In this document: piece after piece, positions 47,787 to 61,500 of the stretch
How the letters are laid out: the number at the start of each line of letters is the position of its first letter
How positions within the stretch are numbered: position 1 is the stretch's first letter
Source: Strongylocentrotus purpuratus
Taxonomy: Eukaryota; Echinodermata; Echinoidea; Camarodonta; Strongylocentrotidae
Assembly (NCBI RefSeq): GCF_000002235.5
Contig: NW_022145611.1
Location: forward strand, 12,605,382-12,669,381
DNA: 64,000 bases
Direction of reading: 5' to 3'
Notes under the pieces: generated by a model
What the model was told of the DNA's origin: nothing
The model's database searches: none
Seen by the model: only the letters and a program-made list of their open reading frames with translations
Made by a program: the position numbers and the translations under genes

Positions 47787-50700
47787 TCCTCGAGGTTTTT
47801 TTCTTTTTAATCTAGGGCCTACTCCAATATAATACGCTGTAGGTCAATACAACAAATATGGGCTTTCATCGAAAGGGTGCGGTGCGGTGCGGCGCGGTGT
47901 GGTGTGCTCAACGCACCCATTCGATAAAAGAGGGGGGGCCTTTTCTCGAAAGGGTGCGTTGAGAGCGGAGTACCATTTTAACACACCCTTTCGATGAAAG
48001 CGGGGGGGGGGGGGGGGGGGGGGGGCTTTTCTCGAAAGGGTGCGTCGACTAGTCTTTCGCATCAGTCGTTTAAAATGAGGATCTCGGACAGAAGGTAATA
48101 GTTGCCAATTTAAGTATATCGAAAATGTATTAAGTGAAATGGAATGGTCTTGATTACAGAGTGGTCTCTTTGATGGGGGAGACAGAGAGAAGGAAAAAAG
48201 GGAAAGGGAAGATAAAAGGAAAGAAAGAAGAATAAGAAGAGAAGAGGGAATAAGGTGGGGGCGAAGGACTCTTGCCCCCCCCCCCCCCGCCAAAAAATAA
48301 ATCAGAGAGAGAGAGAAAGAGAAGGGAAAGGGAAAGATGATAAAAGGAAAGAAAGAAGAAGAAGAAGAAGAAAAGAGGTAAACGGGGGCAAAGGGCTTTT
48401 GCCTCTCCCCCCCCCCCCCGCCAACAAATAAATAGGAGAGAGAGAGAAGGGAAAGGGAAAAGGAAAGAGAAGATAAAAGGAAAGAAAGAAGCATAAGAAG
48501 AAAAGAGGGAAAGGGGGCGAAGGGCTCTTGCCAACAAAATAAATAAGAGAGAGAGAGAAGGGAAAGGGAAAGAGGAGATAAAAGGAAAGAAAGAAGAGGA
48601 AGAAGAAGAAGAAAAGAGGGAAACGGGGGCGAAGGGCTCTTGCCCTCCCCCCCCCCGCCAAAAATAAATAAGAGAGAGAGAAGGGAGAGGGAAAGAAAAT
48701 ATAAGAGGAAAGTAAGAAGAGGAATAAGAAGGAAAGAGGGAAACGGGGGAAGGGCGAAGGGCTCTTGCCCCCCCCCCCTGCCAACAAAATAAATAAGAGA
48801 GAGAAAGAGAGTGAAGGGAAAGGGAAAGAAAATATAAAAGGAAAGAAAGAAGAGGAAAAAGAATAAGAAAAGAGGGAAACAGGGGCGAAGTGCTCTTGCC
48901 TCCTCCCTCCCCCCCCCCCCGCCAAAAAATAAATAAGAGAGAGAGAGAGAATCTGTTCTGATCCTGGTCCTGATCCTCAAGAGGGATATAAAGATGACCA
49001 ATAAGAACGTTATCGTTCGAGAGAGAGTGTTTGTTGCTTCTAGAACATTTTAGAATTAAGTCCCATCACATTGCAGTTGTGGGGAGGGACTATGATTATA
49101 TTACCCCCTTGGATGGCTTCCCATAAGAGTCCGGCTTTGAAGGTTTCGACTGCGTCGCAGGCAAAGATGCTGGGGGGGGGGAAGTAAATTCCAGGCCCTT
49201 ATGGTTCTTGGAAAGAAGGTGAGTCGATATATATCCGTCTTGCATCTTATGTTGGAGAAGGAGAGGGAAAGAGAAGATAAAAGGAAAGAAAGAAGAGGAA
49301 GAGGAAGAAGAATTTGTGTTCTGCCAGTGTCACAAATAGATATATAAATATGCTCATCTGACGATAATTTGATGTATAAAACCCCTCACCTTCTTGGGGC
49401 TCCGCCCCTTGGATCCAACACCAATTTGTGTCCTTCCAGTGTCACAAATAGATATAAAAATATGCTCATCTGACCGTTATTTATTGCCCAAAACCCCTGA
49501 GCTTCTGGGTGCTCCACCCCCTGGACCCCACGCCAATTCGTGACCCCTGTGTCACAAATAAGGTATAAAATAATAATTATTTAATGGACAAAACTCCTGA
49601 GCTTCTGGGGGCTCCGCCCCCTGGACCCAACACCAAATTGTGTCCTGCCACTGTCACAAATAAGGTATAAAATTATGCTCATCCGACGTTAATTTTGATG
49701 TTTAATACCCCTGAGCTTCTGAGGGCTCCGCCCTGTGAAAAAAACGTGTAAAAAAAACACGTTAATTTTTACCGTTTTTGGGAGATACCCCCCCCCCTGG
49801 CGTTCAAGGGGGGGGGGGGGGTACGATTTTTCAAATTTTTGAGGGCCCCAAAAAAGATTAGTGCTTTCTAGTAATTTCGCGACTACTCCGGAACCGCGGC
49901 AGTTTTTCTTTCATGACTTTTTTCTTTCGAGTTTTACGCATCTTTTGAAACATTTTTTTGTTGAAAATCGGACGTATAATTGCGGAGTCACGTGACCTTT
50001 TGTTTTTGCATGTCAAAAAAATCTAAAATCGCTCATTTTTGTGATTTATGTACCAAACATATGGAAATACCATTTATTCTTTTAAAAAAAGAGAAAACAT
50101 TGGTTATTTGGTCTTGTTTCAAGTAAATTTGTTTGATTTTGGGTAAAAATAGTTGAATTGTGGTTAGAAATGAAATGAAATAACAAAATAATATAATACA
50201 TAAATACAAATAATCAAAACAAGAGATAACATAGGGATAAACTGGCTCTTCCAACTTTGTTGTCGTATTATTATTCTAACGAATATATGAAGTGAAAAAG
50301 AACGCTCGAATATGAATTATATATGATTTATGGGTAAAAATGTGAATTCTCTGACCTTGTTTGCATAAATTACCATAAATATGCATTTTCGCGGCGATCG
50401 GCTGTGAAACGGCCGAGATCTTAGGAGGACCCCCCCCCCCCACCCTCAAGTCCACTCCAATCACATTGAAAAAAAGTATGACTTAAATCATCTCTCTCAT
50501 CATTATACCGCTATAGTATTCATGTTTTTAATATTATTTATTTTCCATTAAACAAGTTCATAGAGAAAATACTTATCTCTCTGCAACATTAAAAAAGAAT
50601 CTTCATTAATATGTCTTAATTTGTATTGATAGCCTTGTGGTCGCCAACAGTGGCGAAGGCAGGGGCGTCTCCAAAGGGGGTGTGGGGGTGCGACACCCCC

Positions 50701-51795
50701 CCCCCACCTGTCAGGATATTGTCGGTAAAATTGCGCTGCCGTCGGGAAAAAGAGAAAAGGGGGAGGGGGAAAAAGAGAGTAAAAGGGAAAGAAAAGAAAA
50801 AAAGAAAAAGAAAAGAAAAAAAGAAAAGAAAGGAAAGAAAAGAGAAGAAAGAAAAGAAAGAAAAGAAAGAAAGAGAAAAACAAAAAAGCGGGAGAATAGG
50901 AAAGAAAGGAGGCAAGAGCCCTTTGCCCCCGTTACCCTCTTTTCTTCTTCTTCCTCTTCTTTCTTTCCTTTTATCTTCTCTTTCCCTTTCCCTTCTCTCT
51001 CTCTCTTATTTATTTTTTTTTGGCGGGGGGGGGGAGGAGGGGAAGAAGGGCTAGGAGGCAAGAGCCCTTCGCCTCCGTTTCCTTCTTTTTCCTCTTCTTT
51101 CTTTCCTTTTATCTTCTCTTTCCCTTTCCCTTTCCCTTCTCTCTCTTACTTATCTTTTGGCGGGGGGAGGAGGAGGAGGCAAGAGCCCCTCTTTTCTTCA
51201 TATTCTTCTTCCTTTCCTTTTTTATTCTCTTTCCCTTTCCCTTTCCCTTCTCTCTTTCTCTCTTATTTATTTTTTGGCGGGGGGGGGGGGGGGGGAGGCA
51301 AGAGCCTTTCGCCCCCGTTTCCCTCTTTTCTTCTTCTTCTTCCTCTTCTTTCTTTCCTTTTATCTTCCCTTTCCCTTTTTTCCTTCTCTCTGTCTCCCCC
51401 ATCAAAGAGACCACTCTGTAATCAAGACCATTCCATTTCACTTAATACATTTTCGATATACTTAAATTGGCAACTATTACCTTCTGTCCGAGATCCTCAT
51501 TTTAAACGACTGATGCGAAAGACTAGTCGACGCACCCTTTCGAGAAAAGCCCCCCCCCCCCCCCCCTCCCCCCCCCCCCGCTTTCATCGAAAGGGTGTGT
51601 TAAAATGGTACTCCGCTCTCAACGCACCCTTTCGAGAAAAGGCCCCCCCTCTTTTATCGAATGGGTGCGTTGAGCACACCACACCGCGCCGCACCGCACC
51701 GCACCCTTTCGATGAAAGCCCATATTTGTTGTATTGACCTACAGCGTATTATATTGGAGTAGGCCCTAGATTAAAAAGAAAAAAACCTCGAGGAC

Positions 51796-52237
51796 GCCCT
51801 CTGTTGTCCTTTGAGGGTCACTTCGTAGCTGAGCTGATGTCCTTTTGAGTTTGTCCTTTCTCGTTTTCGTGCTTGATGTCTATTTGCTTACCGTAAACCA
51901 AAACGCCCTCTGTTGTCCTTTGAGGGTCACTTCGTAGCTGAGCTGATGTCCTTTTGAGTTTGTCCTTTCTCGTTTTCGTGCTTGATGTCTATTTGCTTAC
52001 CGTAAACCAAAACGCCCTCTGTTGTCCTTTGATGGTTACTTCGTAGCTGAGCTGATGTCCTTTTGAGTTTGTCCTTTCTCGTTTTCGTGCTTGATGTCTA
52101 TTTGCTTACCGTAAACCAAAACGCCCTCTGTTGTCCTTTGAGGGTCACTTCGTAGCTGAGGTGATGTCCTTTTGAGTTTGTCCTTTCTCGTTTTCGTGCC
52201 TGATGTCTATTTGCTTACCGTAAACCAAAACGCCCTC
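51796..52237. repeat. 109-bp minisatellite, four units (right arm)
   Basis: 'tgttgtcc' recurs at 51802, 51911, 52020 and 52129. Units are almost identical. The left arm has only two, so copy number changed after the arms formed. Confidence 0.9.
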
Positions 52238-52427
52238 TGTTTCTTCTGACCTGTACTTTGTCTATTTTGCTCTGACCTTTGATTTATTCTTTGTTAATTG
52301 GTCCTTTCTTCTGGGTACTTTGTCTATTTTGCTCTGTCCTTTGTTTGTTTGTATGCTTCTTTGTTTGTTTGTATGCATCTTTGTTTGTTTTTGTGACTGT
52401 TGATATTGGCCCCTTTGGCGCTCCATA

Positions 52428-52554
52428 CGTTATGCGTGCACCGCCAATGACTTGCATTGTAAACGATTTAGGCCTAGCTACATTAGCGCTGAGCTTGCCC
52501 GGAGTCGAGTACAGGCACACTCAAAAGACTGGTCTAGATTTACTAGTTTCCACA
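52428..52554 (+). promoter_or_regulatory. PSMA6 5' flank, 127 bp between transposon tip and ATG
   Basis: This is all the non-transposon sequence left upstream of the PSMA6 start codon. It must contain most of the 5' UTR and perhaps the core promoter. I see no TATA box. The transcription start cannot be placed from sequence alone and may lie inside the fold-back arm. Confidence 0.4.
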
Positions 52555-55500
52555 ATGTCACGAGGATCAAGTGCTGGGTTTGACCACTTCATAACTGTCT
52601 TCTCTCCCGAAGGACGGCTGTATCAAGTCGGTATGTAACTTAACAATTAACAGTGTAGGCCTAGTCGTTCAGGCGATGCCATGAATGATGAATTATGATG
52701 AAGGTTGATACTTGATTGGGCCACACAATGCACCTCTGACAGACGTGCATTACTATCCTGGCTGCTAAAGAGTAAAACTAAAGCTGTACTATTGATTCTC
52801 AACATTTAAAACACAACTGTACAAAACTCAACTGATTTCACCAAAGCTAAATAGCAGTAAAATACAATTTTGTTCAACTTTCCAATGTTAGAAAGAATAA
52901 TTTAAAAATTCAAATTGTGAGTGAGTCCACTGTCAAACTTGCCGATCACTCGGATCAGCCGCATCGGCATGATTGTGTGCATCTGTGTGTTATGAGTTAT
53001 TGACTATTCATGTATTCAAATGCTGTTCTAGTATTAACACGTAGTGCAGTGCTAGAGGTCAATACACATTAGCATTGACTCTATGCTTTGCTGGAGTGGA
53101 TTAGGCCTAGATCTAGAGCTTTAGAGGTCTACCATCTAGTTGATACTGGACTTGGGAATGGGATTTAATACTACTATGCCTATGACTATGAGAGGCATCG
53201 CTGTACCTGTTTCTATAGGCTCAAGGGGACGTTACATCCTGCTTCAACCCTAAGGCGCGCCCGGGCGATGAAGAGGACCATTTTACTTGCGTCTTAGACC
53301 TTTTCGCGCCAGTTTACCCAACTTCCAGACTAATAGTACCAATTTGCAATGAAAGCAATATTTTCATGTGAATTTCGGAAGCAGAATTACACTAATTTTC
53401 TGTTGAGGAACCTCAAATTAGACAACTCATTCAGCAATTTCAGAAATTGCTGGACCACATTGACATCAAAATATATTTTCTTTTTTCGAACAAGAAAGGA
53501 AATTACAAAACGGGAATTCTTTTTTTGCTCATTTGCTCACAATAAATGTCCCAACATATCAACCCCGGTCGTCCTTCAAACTTAAAGGGCGTATGGGCAA
53601 TATTGAAAATATTGCTGTAACATCACGGATATCTCCAATTCCGTTTAACCGCCTGTCAAAACCGAACGGTTTTCGGTTAAACGATTTATTTAAAAAAATA
53701 AAAAATTTTGCCGTGTGAAAAAGCAGGAAGGTGATTTAACTGAAGGCGCCGATTTGCGCTTGTGAACTAGTCACAAATAATAGTAACAATGTCGTTTTAG
53801 AATAATGTGTAAGATCATTAAAATAAATAAAAAACAGTAGAGGACCTAGCTGGGATGAATATATATTGAGATCTATTACAAAGATTACTTTCAAACCAAG
53901 ATGACAGACAAATTGGAGTGTTGTTCTAGTTTCCAAGTGGTAAGTCATCACACTGATTACTGAGCTGGGAGACATTGCCAGGCATAGTGCCAGGTGGAGG
54001 GGCATAAATCGAAACTTTAAAAAAAAAAAAAAAAACGGGAAAACGAAACCGTCCAATTGAAAATGGAATCCACCATGGGCGGTCGGATACCGGACGGTTA
54101 AACGTTTGACTACAGCACTAATTGAAAATCATCACTTTTTGGCCCAAACGGCCAGGGGTCAGGTTCAGCCTCTTGACCAAAAATGTGTCAATTTTTGATC
54201 GCTTTTATTTCCTCACATAGAACCTCCCAACGTTTGTCCTTTGGAGGGAAGTTGCTGCATATTTTGTAAAATATAGTAAATCATCACTCTGAGCCAAATA
54301 ATAAATTTCTCCAAAAAAATAATTCTTTCTTATTCATTTGTTCACGATGTCCCCACATATCATAAGGCTTATCACAACCCCCGTTGGTCCTTTAGATGGG
54401 CATTTGGGCAAATTTGTACAATTGTACAACATTTGTACAAATGTCAAATCATGTTATCTCTCTGAGTAGTCTGAAGCTTAACATACATAATAAAAGTAAT
54501 GATAATGCTGAGTAAAAGTTTTGGATTATAGTATAAAGTGAACATTCAGAATTTAATCTTTGAGTGTATTTTATTTTGTTATGGCAAGGCCTTTTGTTCA
54601 GGTATATGCAACAACAACAACAAAAGCTTAATAGGAGGCATGATACCTCAGTCGGTAGAGCAGTGGTCTCATAATCCTGTGACCCGGGTTCAAAAGCAAG
54701 GCGATGTGCTAGTGCCCTTTGGTAAGGCATTAATCCTCATTACCAGGTCCCTTGGAAAGGACCTAAAGCCGTAGGCCATCTGGTTGCTTACTTACAAGCA
54801 TTTTTTTTTTTCTTGTAATTTTATAATTTTTATCTTCTTTTTCCCCCCAGAATATGCTTTCAAAGCAATCAACCAAGGGGGCATGACATCAGTTGCAGTG
54901 AAGGGTCCAGACTGTGTTGTGGCTATTACACAGAAGAAAGTTCCTGTAAGTTCTATTATCCTTCTATGGTTATCTTACATCATGCTTTTTTTTAAACCAA
55001 GTATTATACAAATATAGAATGATTCAGAGTTCAGATAACAAAGTAGATGAATCCAGTAAATTCAGAATTTCCTGAACGATGATGTGTATGTTTCAAACTC
55101 AGCCAAGGCAGCAGGCGGAGGTTGAAATATAATTGCACAAAGGATATCTGAATTTGGGGGGTGAAAGGGTTCAATATTTTTTCTATAAATTAAGGGATTT
55201 GCTATTTTATGCCCCCCCCCCCCACCATTTCTCTTCCTCTAGTCACCCTCTCACTATGAAACATGGAGCGTACTGTATCAAATGTGTGAGGCTAAGATTG
55301 TTGTTGGTTTTTATGGCTTTTTCCATTGCCGTTGATTGATTCTCGCCAGGCAATGTGATTGGGCATAGTTTCTTGTCCTCTCTTCTTATTTTTGCTTTTT
55401 TTGGGTTGTGTTAATGAAATTAATAATGTCAGATGTAGCTTGTTATTTTAAAGAATAAATTAGGAAGGAAAGGATGAAGTGGTTAAATATTAGTTGCATT

Positions 55501-58500
55501 CAGTTCATTTATGTTAAGACGTTAGTTTGAAGCTTCTGTTCGTATAATGAAACCAGCGATTTGTACAAAGGATAGCCAGAAGTGTACATGTCTCATGAGG
55601 TGCGTTTATCAGTGCTTTTCAAATGTGTTTCAGGCAAATTTGCATGGTGATAAACCCAAGCCTGTTTTCAAACGTCTTTAGATATGGGTACATGTACTGT
55701 ATATTGAAACACCAACAAAATTACTTTTTCATTATGAGCCAGAATCAAGTTTCTGAGAGATGATAAAAGCAAAGCTATTTTGAAACACACATACATGCAT
55801 ACCTGTAAATTGGACCTTCCCAGGCTAATTTCCGGTTCGGAAAAATAGTGTGCGCCATGTGCTGTGTCATGTTGTTGTACAAGCATGCCTGCATACTCAT
55901 TCATTGTTTACGTATTATGCGATTACGTGTTTTAACTATTGTATTGTCCTCGCGTGCACTAGTAGTTAGATCAAAAAACAAAACAGCTTGCACCCTAGTT
56001 GACCTCCGAGCAACTTTCTACTTCCCGGGTCAAAATTGCGAAAAGCAGTTGCGCAGAGACAAGGTCTTTAATTTGAAATTTTGAATCATGACGAGTTGAT
56101 AAATTCAACACCCCGCAAATCACGTTTGTATAGTGGGGTATAACAACGCTGTTTCTGAGTGGCAAAAGATGATAAACGCACCCTTGTATACTCAGCAACC
56201 ATGGTTGTAATTTTAGTACCACCTGTCACGTCCTTACCTCTTTTATAACTTCTATCCTAAAACAAAAAGAGAATTATCTTCAAACATACAATAATAACTA
56301 TGATGCTAATAAATAATAAAGCGAACCGTAATCAATACTTTAAGCTGAGCATCACAGTTCGTTGTACTTTCCACTGCCTTTTAAAAAAGTCACCACCTTT
56401 CCTAGTAAATGACATAGATTTTGATTTTTGGTCTTGAGTACTCTGTATATTCTCCTTCTTTGTTATTTTTACCATTTATGAATCATTTCTGGGTGTATGG
56501 TTTGTACATCCAGGCAGTAATGTGCTGCTTCTACAACTTCTACAACGGATCCTATTCAAATTTGTTGATCACAAACACGATGAATGCTAAAAAATGTTAA
56601 CAGTTATTTGAGGGTGCTCCTGTTCTGTCTTTGCTCGATGATCTCGATCTGGTTAGGGTTTCTGGTCTCTATCGTTGAATTTTGCTCTTTCATTTCATTG
56701 GGCAGGCTTGCTATTTCTTTCTGTCTCGCTGGAGACTGCTTGTTCAACCTGCGCTTGAAGAGGATTCTTTGGATTCATGAACATTTTTGGTTGCAGCAGC
56801 ATAGGACATTTTTTCACCTTGTGTACCGTAATAGCATGTATTTTCACCGCATCTTTATACTTGGCGTAGCCTACAAAACTTCTTAAAAATCAGTTCCCAT
56901 TCAGTTAACGTGCAGACAGTGCAGGAAGACTGTTGCACGTATATGTACATGTATAGCAATAGTGACTTAGTGATGGTGACATATTGATGGGGATGGATGT
57001 TTAAATGCGATGTTATGTTCTAAATATACTTGAGTACCAGTATATCTGAATGAATCATATTCAAATCAGAGCAGTTTCTCAATGTTTAATAGACCATTTT
57101 CATAATGTAATCAAATTTATATAGCATATATATGCCTTTGTGAAGTGTCTCGAAATGAATATTTTCGTTCATAAATATATCTCAATAGTCAGAATTCTAA
57201 TTGCATACATTAGTTGTTGCTAGGTAGGACAAACGATATGGCTTGCCTTACAAGGTATGTATGCAGCTCACATTCTGACTATTGAAATACAGTCATTCTT
57301 AGCAAGTGAATTCAATAATTTGTAATGAGGCACTTTACAAAGGTCCCTCATTTTTAATTGGATTGACAAGTACATGGCCAACTTGGTCTTTACACACTCG
57401 CCGTTATCAGTTACTCATCTGAACCCTCATCCTTGTCGTTTATCTTCATATTTGTCATCTTCATTCGTCTTTGCAGTTTGCAACCGGTTATCATTTGATA
57501 CATGTACAGTACATGCATTTACATGCAGGACTACAAAGGCTTTTACATTGGTACCATCTGCCTTACGTTTCATTATATACCTATTTAAATAAAATATTTA
57601 ATTTTCATTGTCGGGCTTCCATAGAATTGAATCCTAATCTCCTGTATTTCTACTACACTTTTTATGTGCATTTATTGAAGTCTCAGTTTTATTATTCTGT
57701 TTTGTAAACTTGTAAATAATCCTCAATTACCTACATGTACTCTCCTGGTTCCTAATATATATTTTTGTAATCCCTTTCTCATGTACATGCAGGACAAGCT
57801 TCTTGACCCAATGACTGTCACACACATGTACAAAATCACAGAGCACATAGGATGTGCTATGACAGGCATGACAGGTATGTATCTAATTCTATAATGATTA
57901 CGAGCACATTTATTTACATTGTTATTAATTTTGATGGTTTTGACCGTTCTAAATGCCTTTGGTCATATATTGTTCCCTGTCAGCCAAGTGAATGAAAGAG
58001 ATTAGATTTATCTTCAAGTATTAAACTCTTACCAGTATCTGGAATACTAATCATGTATTTTATGTTACAGTGCATTCCTTCTTTTGCTAAATTAAATTAT
58101 ATTTGATGTTTAAAATACACTTATTATTACCCTAACAATGATTAAGCAGCTATTCAATTAATTTTTTTAGACAGTATTTGAATATTTTCAAAAAATTGTT
58201 ATAAGTGGTGTCTCTGAATATGATTGATATTTTAAAATTTTCCTTTAAAAAAAAAAAAGTAGAGATGCTTTTCTTTTACATACCAAGACAAAATACTAAC
58301 AAGTTTAAAATTAAAAAAAAAATCTTGCCAAAGAATGGAACTCGCCTAGCACTTGTGCTAACTTTTTTGTGCTAACTTTATATTTTTATATTTTATATTT
58401 TGTACATTTGATAGTATGCTGAGCTATGTCTAAATATTGTTTTAAAACCATTGCTGTTCAATCAACATCACTCTTATGTTATGCATACTGGTACATGTAT

Positions 58501-61500
58501 CAGTATTATTCTTTGCATTGTATGATTGTTCATAATATAATTGTACTGTCATTATTGTGATGTGTTGTTGTTTATATATTCAAATTCAATTCAAATTCAG
58601 CTCTGGCTGGAAGGAACCATTCAAACAATTGTAAAAGTTTAAAATAATATCTTACACTTTGGAACTTGGGGAAAACTTATCTTTCTTTTTGAAATTTAAA
58701 TCAAGCTCAGATAGGTATACAGTTTCGTAATACTTTTATAAAGATAAAGAATGATTATGCAAGGAACTTGGCTCATGAAAAGTATTTCTTGTTTTAAACT
58801 TTTGATCTTGATGACAATAGTCATATAATCAAAATACAGAGTAAACCTTTCAAAATGGACAAGGCAAATTTCTGACCTGGTGATAACATGTTGTATGTTT
58901 TTCATCCCCAGCCGACAGCAGGTCCCAGGTATTCCGAGCCCGAGTAGAGGCAGCCAACTGGAAGTACAAGTATGGTTACGAGATCCCTGTTGAGATGCTT
59001 TGTAAGAGGATGGCTGACATATCACAGGTTTACACACAGAGTGCACAGATGAGGCCCCTAGGATGCAGTAAGTATACAGGCATCAGGGGTGGATCCATGA
59101 ATGAAAGGGGTGGGGGGTGCCATTTTCATAACATTTAATATGCCCAGGAATGTGTGGGAAATCTTGCTTATTTTGTTTTTTCTTCAAATTTTTAGGGGAA
59201 AATGGCTTCATAAAAGGCATCGTACATGTCACATTTGGAATGGAAAAGATAAAACTGTATGGTTTTACTAGTTTTCATGAAATATACAGAGTTATCCACC
59301 ATGCATTGAGCATTATCCCAACAAAGTAGATTAAACCTTAAATCTGGTAGAGACTACCACAATGATTATGTGCTTACCTTAACATGTGCATATGTGTGTG
59401 CATACCCTCCTGTCTATAGCCACATGTATGATTTTACTAGCATTCTCAACTGCCCTCTCTATGAAACAGGTATGATTCTCCTAGGCTGGGACGAAGAGCT
59501 TGGCCCTCAGCTCTACAAGACGGATCCAGCAGGGTACTTCTGCGGCTACAAGGCCACCAGCGTAGGGGTCAAGCAGACAGAGGCCAACAGCTTCTTGGAG
59601 AAGAAACTCAAGAAGAAGCAGGACTTCACCTACGACCAAGCAGTCGAGGTAACGTTTGTTTTGGAGTTCATGTTAGTCTCCAGGCTCAAGCACTTTTTCA
59701 GTCGTGATACATTTTAACACACAGTTTTTTACTTTGAACTCTGTGGGCTGTTCACTGACACACACCATGCCCCTGTGATGTAGCTAATGCTGCATTTATT
59801 GAATTGAATTAGATCAGGTTAAGGGAAACCTGCTTTAAGTTATCCCCCTGTCTATAAAGACCACATTATTTGTTTCCCCATCAATCAAAATTGTTGTGTT
59901 TACAAACCTGTATACAAAGACCATATGCTTTTAAGTGTCAAACAGAGTTTGATATCTGTTGTGAAATGGTGTTGTTTTCAGTGGGAAAGGTGCTATTTGA
60001 ATGTATATATTAAGTGTTAGTAGGGCTAGCCATAACGTTTGTCCTACCTAGCAGCAACTAATATGCGATTCGCATTTCAACTATTTATGACAGATAAATG
60101 AAATAATTTGTATTGAGGCACTTCACAAAGACGTACATGTATGCATTAAGTTTGGTGAAATATCAAAAATGGCAAGTCGTATCATTGAAAATTTGGGTCT
60201 ATCCATACAGACTAGGTTCCCAATGATGTTGATAGGTAATATGTACTTGGTACCTGATTGATGTTGGTATTGTGCAGGGAAGGAAGCGAGGTGACACAGA
60301 TAGTAATCTCATAAATAAATAGAACTTTGTACATGTATCATCCATGGTCAGAACTTTATAGCCTTCTACTAGGAGTGCACTCATTATGTATCCATATATA
60401 TGTTTCAATGAACATATGATGTGACTAGGAATGTAATGCATCACTTTACGACTATTGCATTATGTTTTCGGGTTGTCCATCTGTCTGTCCGTACGTCCCT
60501 TTCTCGTGATCGCGTTATCTCAATAACCAATTGATAGATTCCCACCAAACTTTGGTCATGTATGTATCTTGCAGAGCCAATGAATAGGTTAGATTTTGGG
60601 GTCACGAGATCCAAGGTCAAAGGGGCAAACATGTATATGAAAAATAGTTTGTAATCACAATATTCTGAGAACCTTTTAATGCATTAAAATCAAACTTGAA
60701 TTTTAAAAATTGCTTTCATGGCGGAGGCATTATTTTCGACTGCGCACAGTCGAAGGCCCATCTAGTTATAAAAATATTTTTGTTTGTAAGTCATTTCTTT
60801 GCAATATGGAGTAAGAAAGTTGACTATTCTATCAAGGGTAAAAACTGCATTTATTGATAATATTTATATAATCTTGTGGGATCTATTCAGGAATTTAAAG
60901 TATAACTGTTGTAATAACTTCAGGTAAGGGTTTTCAGTTGTGTATAGCATGTTTAGCAAGTTGCTTGAGCAATGAAGATTTTCTGTTCACAGTCTTGCTA
61001 GTGAAATAAAATAAAAACATAGAAGCTTGTACATCAACTTACACAAAACTTTCTCACACTATGCAAATTGTATATGGGTGTAGATTGTACATTGTGAAAA
61101 TTGAATAACACAGCAGTATTTCAAAATATGCTCATCACTAATGACTACATGTAGCATGGATCAGACATAAATGATGGCTTCTGTGTACATGATCTATGTT
61201 ATCCTGATATATTGCATGTAGATCAGTAGGAAGCATTGGAATAGTCTTTATCTCTTCCACTTTTTTTTTTTTTATGAATGTCATACCAGACTGCCATCAA
61301 GTGTCTGTCATCTGTGCTGTCAGCTGACTTCAAACCAACAGAGATTGAGGTAGCAGTAGTGACAAGAGACAACCAAGCGTTCAGGTGAATTATCAGCACC
61401 AACCATGTAGAATATTGTGTCATGTATCGAGTCAAAATTAGGGACCCACTTAAAGGGATAGTTGAGTTTTGTTGCAGAGGGCGCTACACAAAATCATTTT

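Larger units (their letters stand above)
47372..52427. mobile_element. Long-armed fold-back element, 5.06 kb
   Basis: The left arm 47372 to about 48945 is the reverse complement of the right arm, about 50915 to 52427, apart from copy-number changes. The tips are TATGGAGCGCCAAAGG and its complement. CGTTAT flanks both sides (47366-47371 and 52428-52433), a candidate 6-bp target duplication; counting 8 bp gives 7 of 8 matches. Each arm has, from the tip inward, a 109-bp minisatellite, a unique segment with 'cgaaagggtgcg' inverted motifs and a long G or C run, then purine-rich units of about 110-130 bp. The spacer 48946-50914 holds satellite pieces (49330-49740) and another G/C-run fragment (50655-50710). 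No transposase is seen. Long arms with internal tandem repeats are typical of fold-back elements of several DNA transposon superfamilies. Confidence 0.75.

Noticed and set aside
47844-49001. 385-codon minus frame, and its twin at 50637-51737 plus
   Set aside because: These are the two arms of the fold-back element. The translations are low-complexity Ser/Phe/Leu or Lys/Glu from purine-rich repeats, with the same tail because the arms are copies. No domain is present.
52279-52638. 119-codon frame beginning inside the fold-back arm and covering PSMA6 exon 1
   Set aside because: Its upstream part is transposon sequence. The conserved PSMA6 start is the internal Met at 52555, which gives exactly the usual 246 residues.
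54634-54700. Possible tRNA gene
   Set aside because: It has A- and B-box-like motifs but no proper cloverleaf ends, and it continues into a SINE body. It is better called a SINE.
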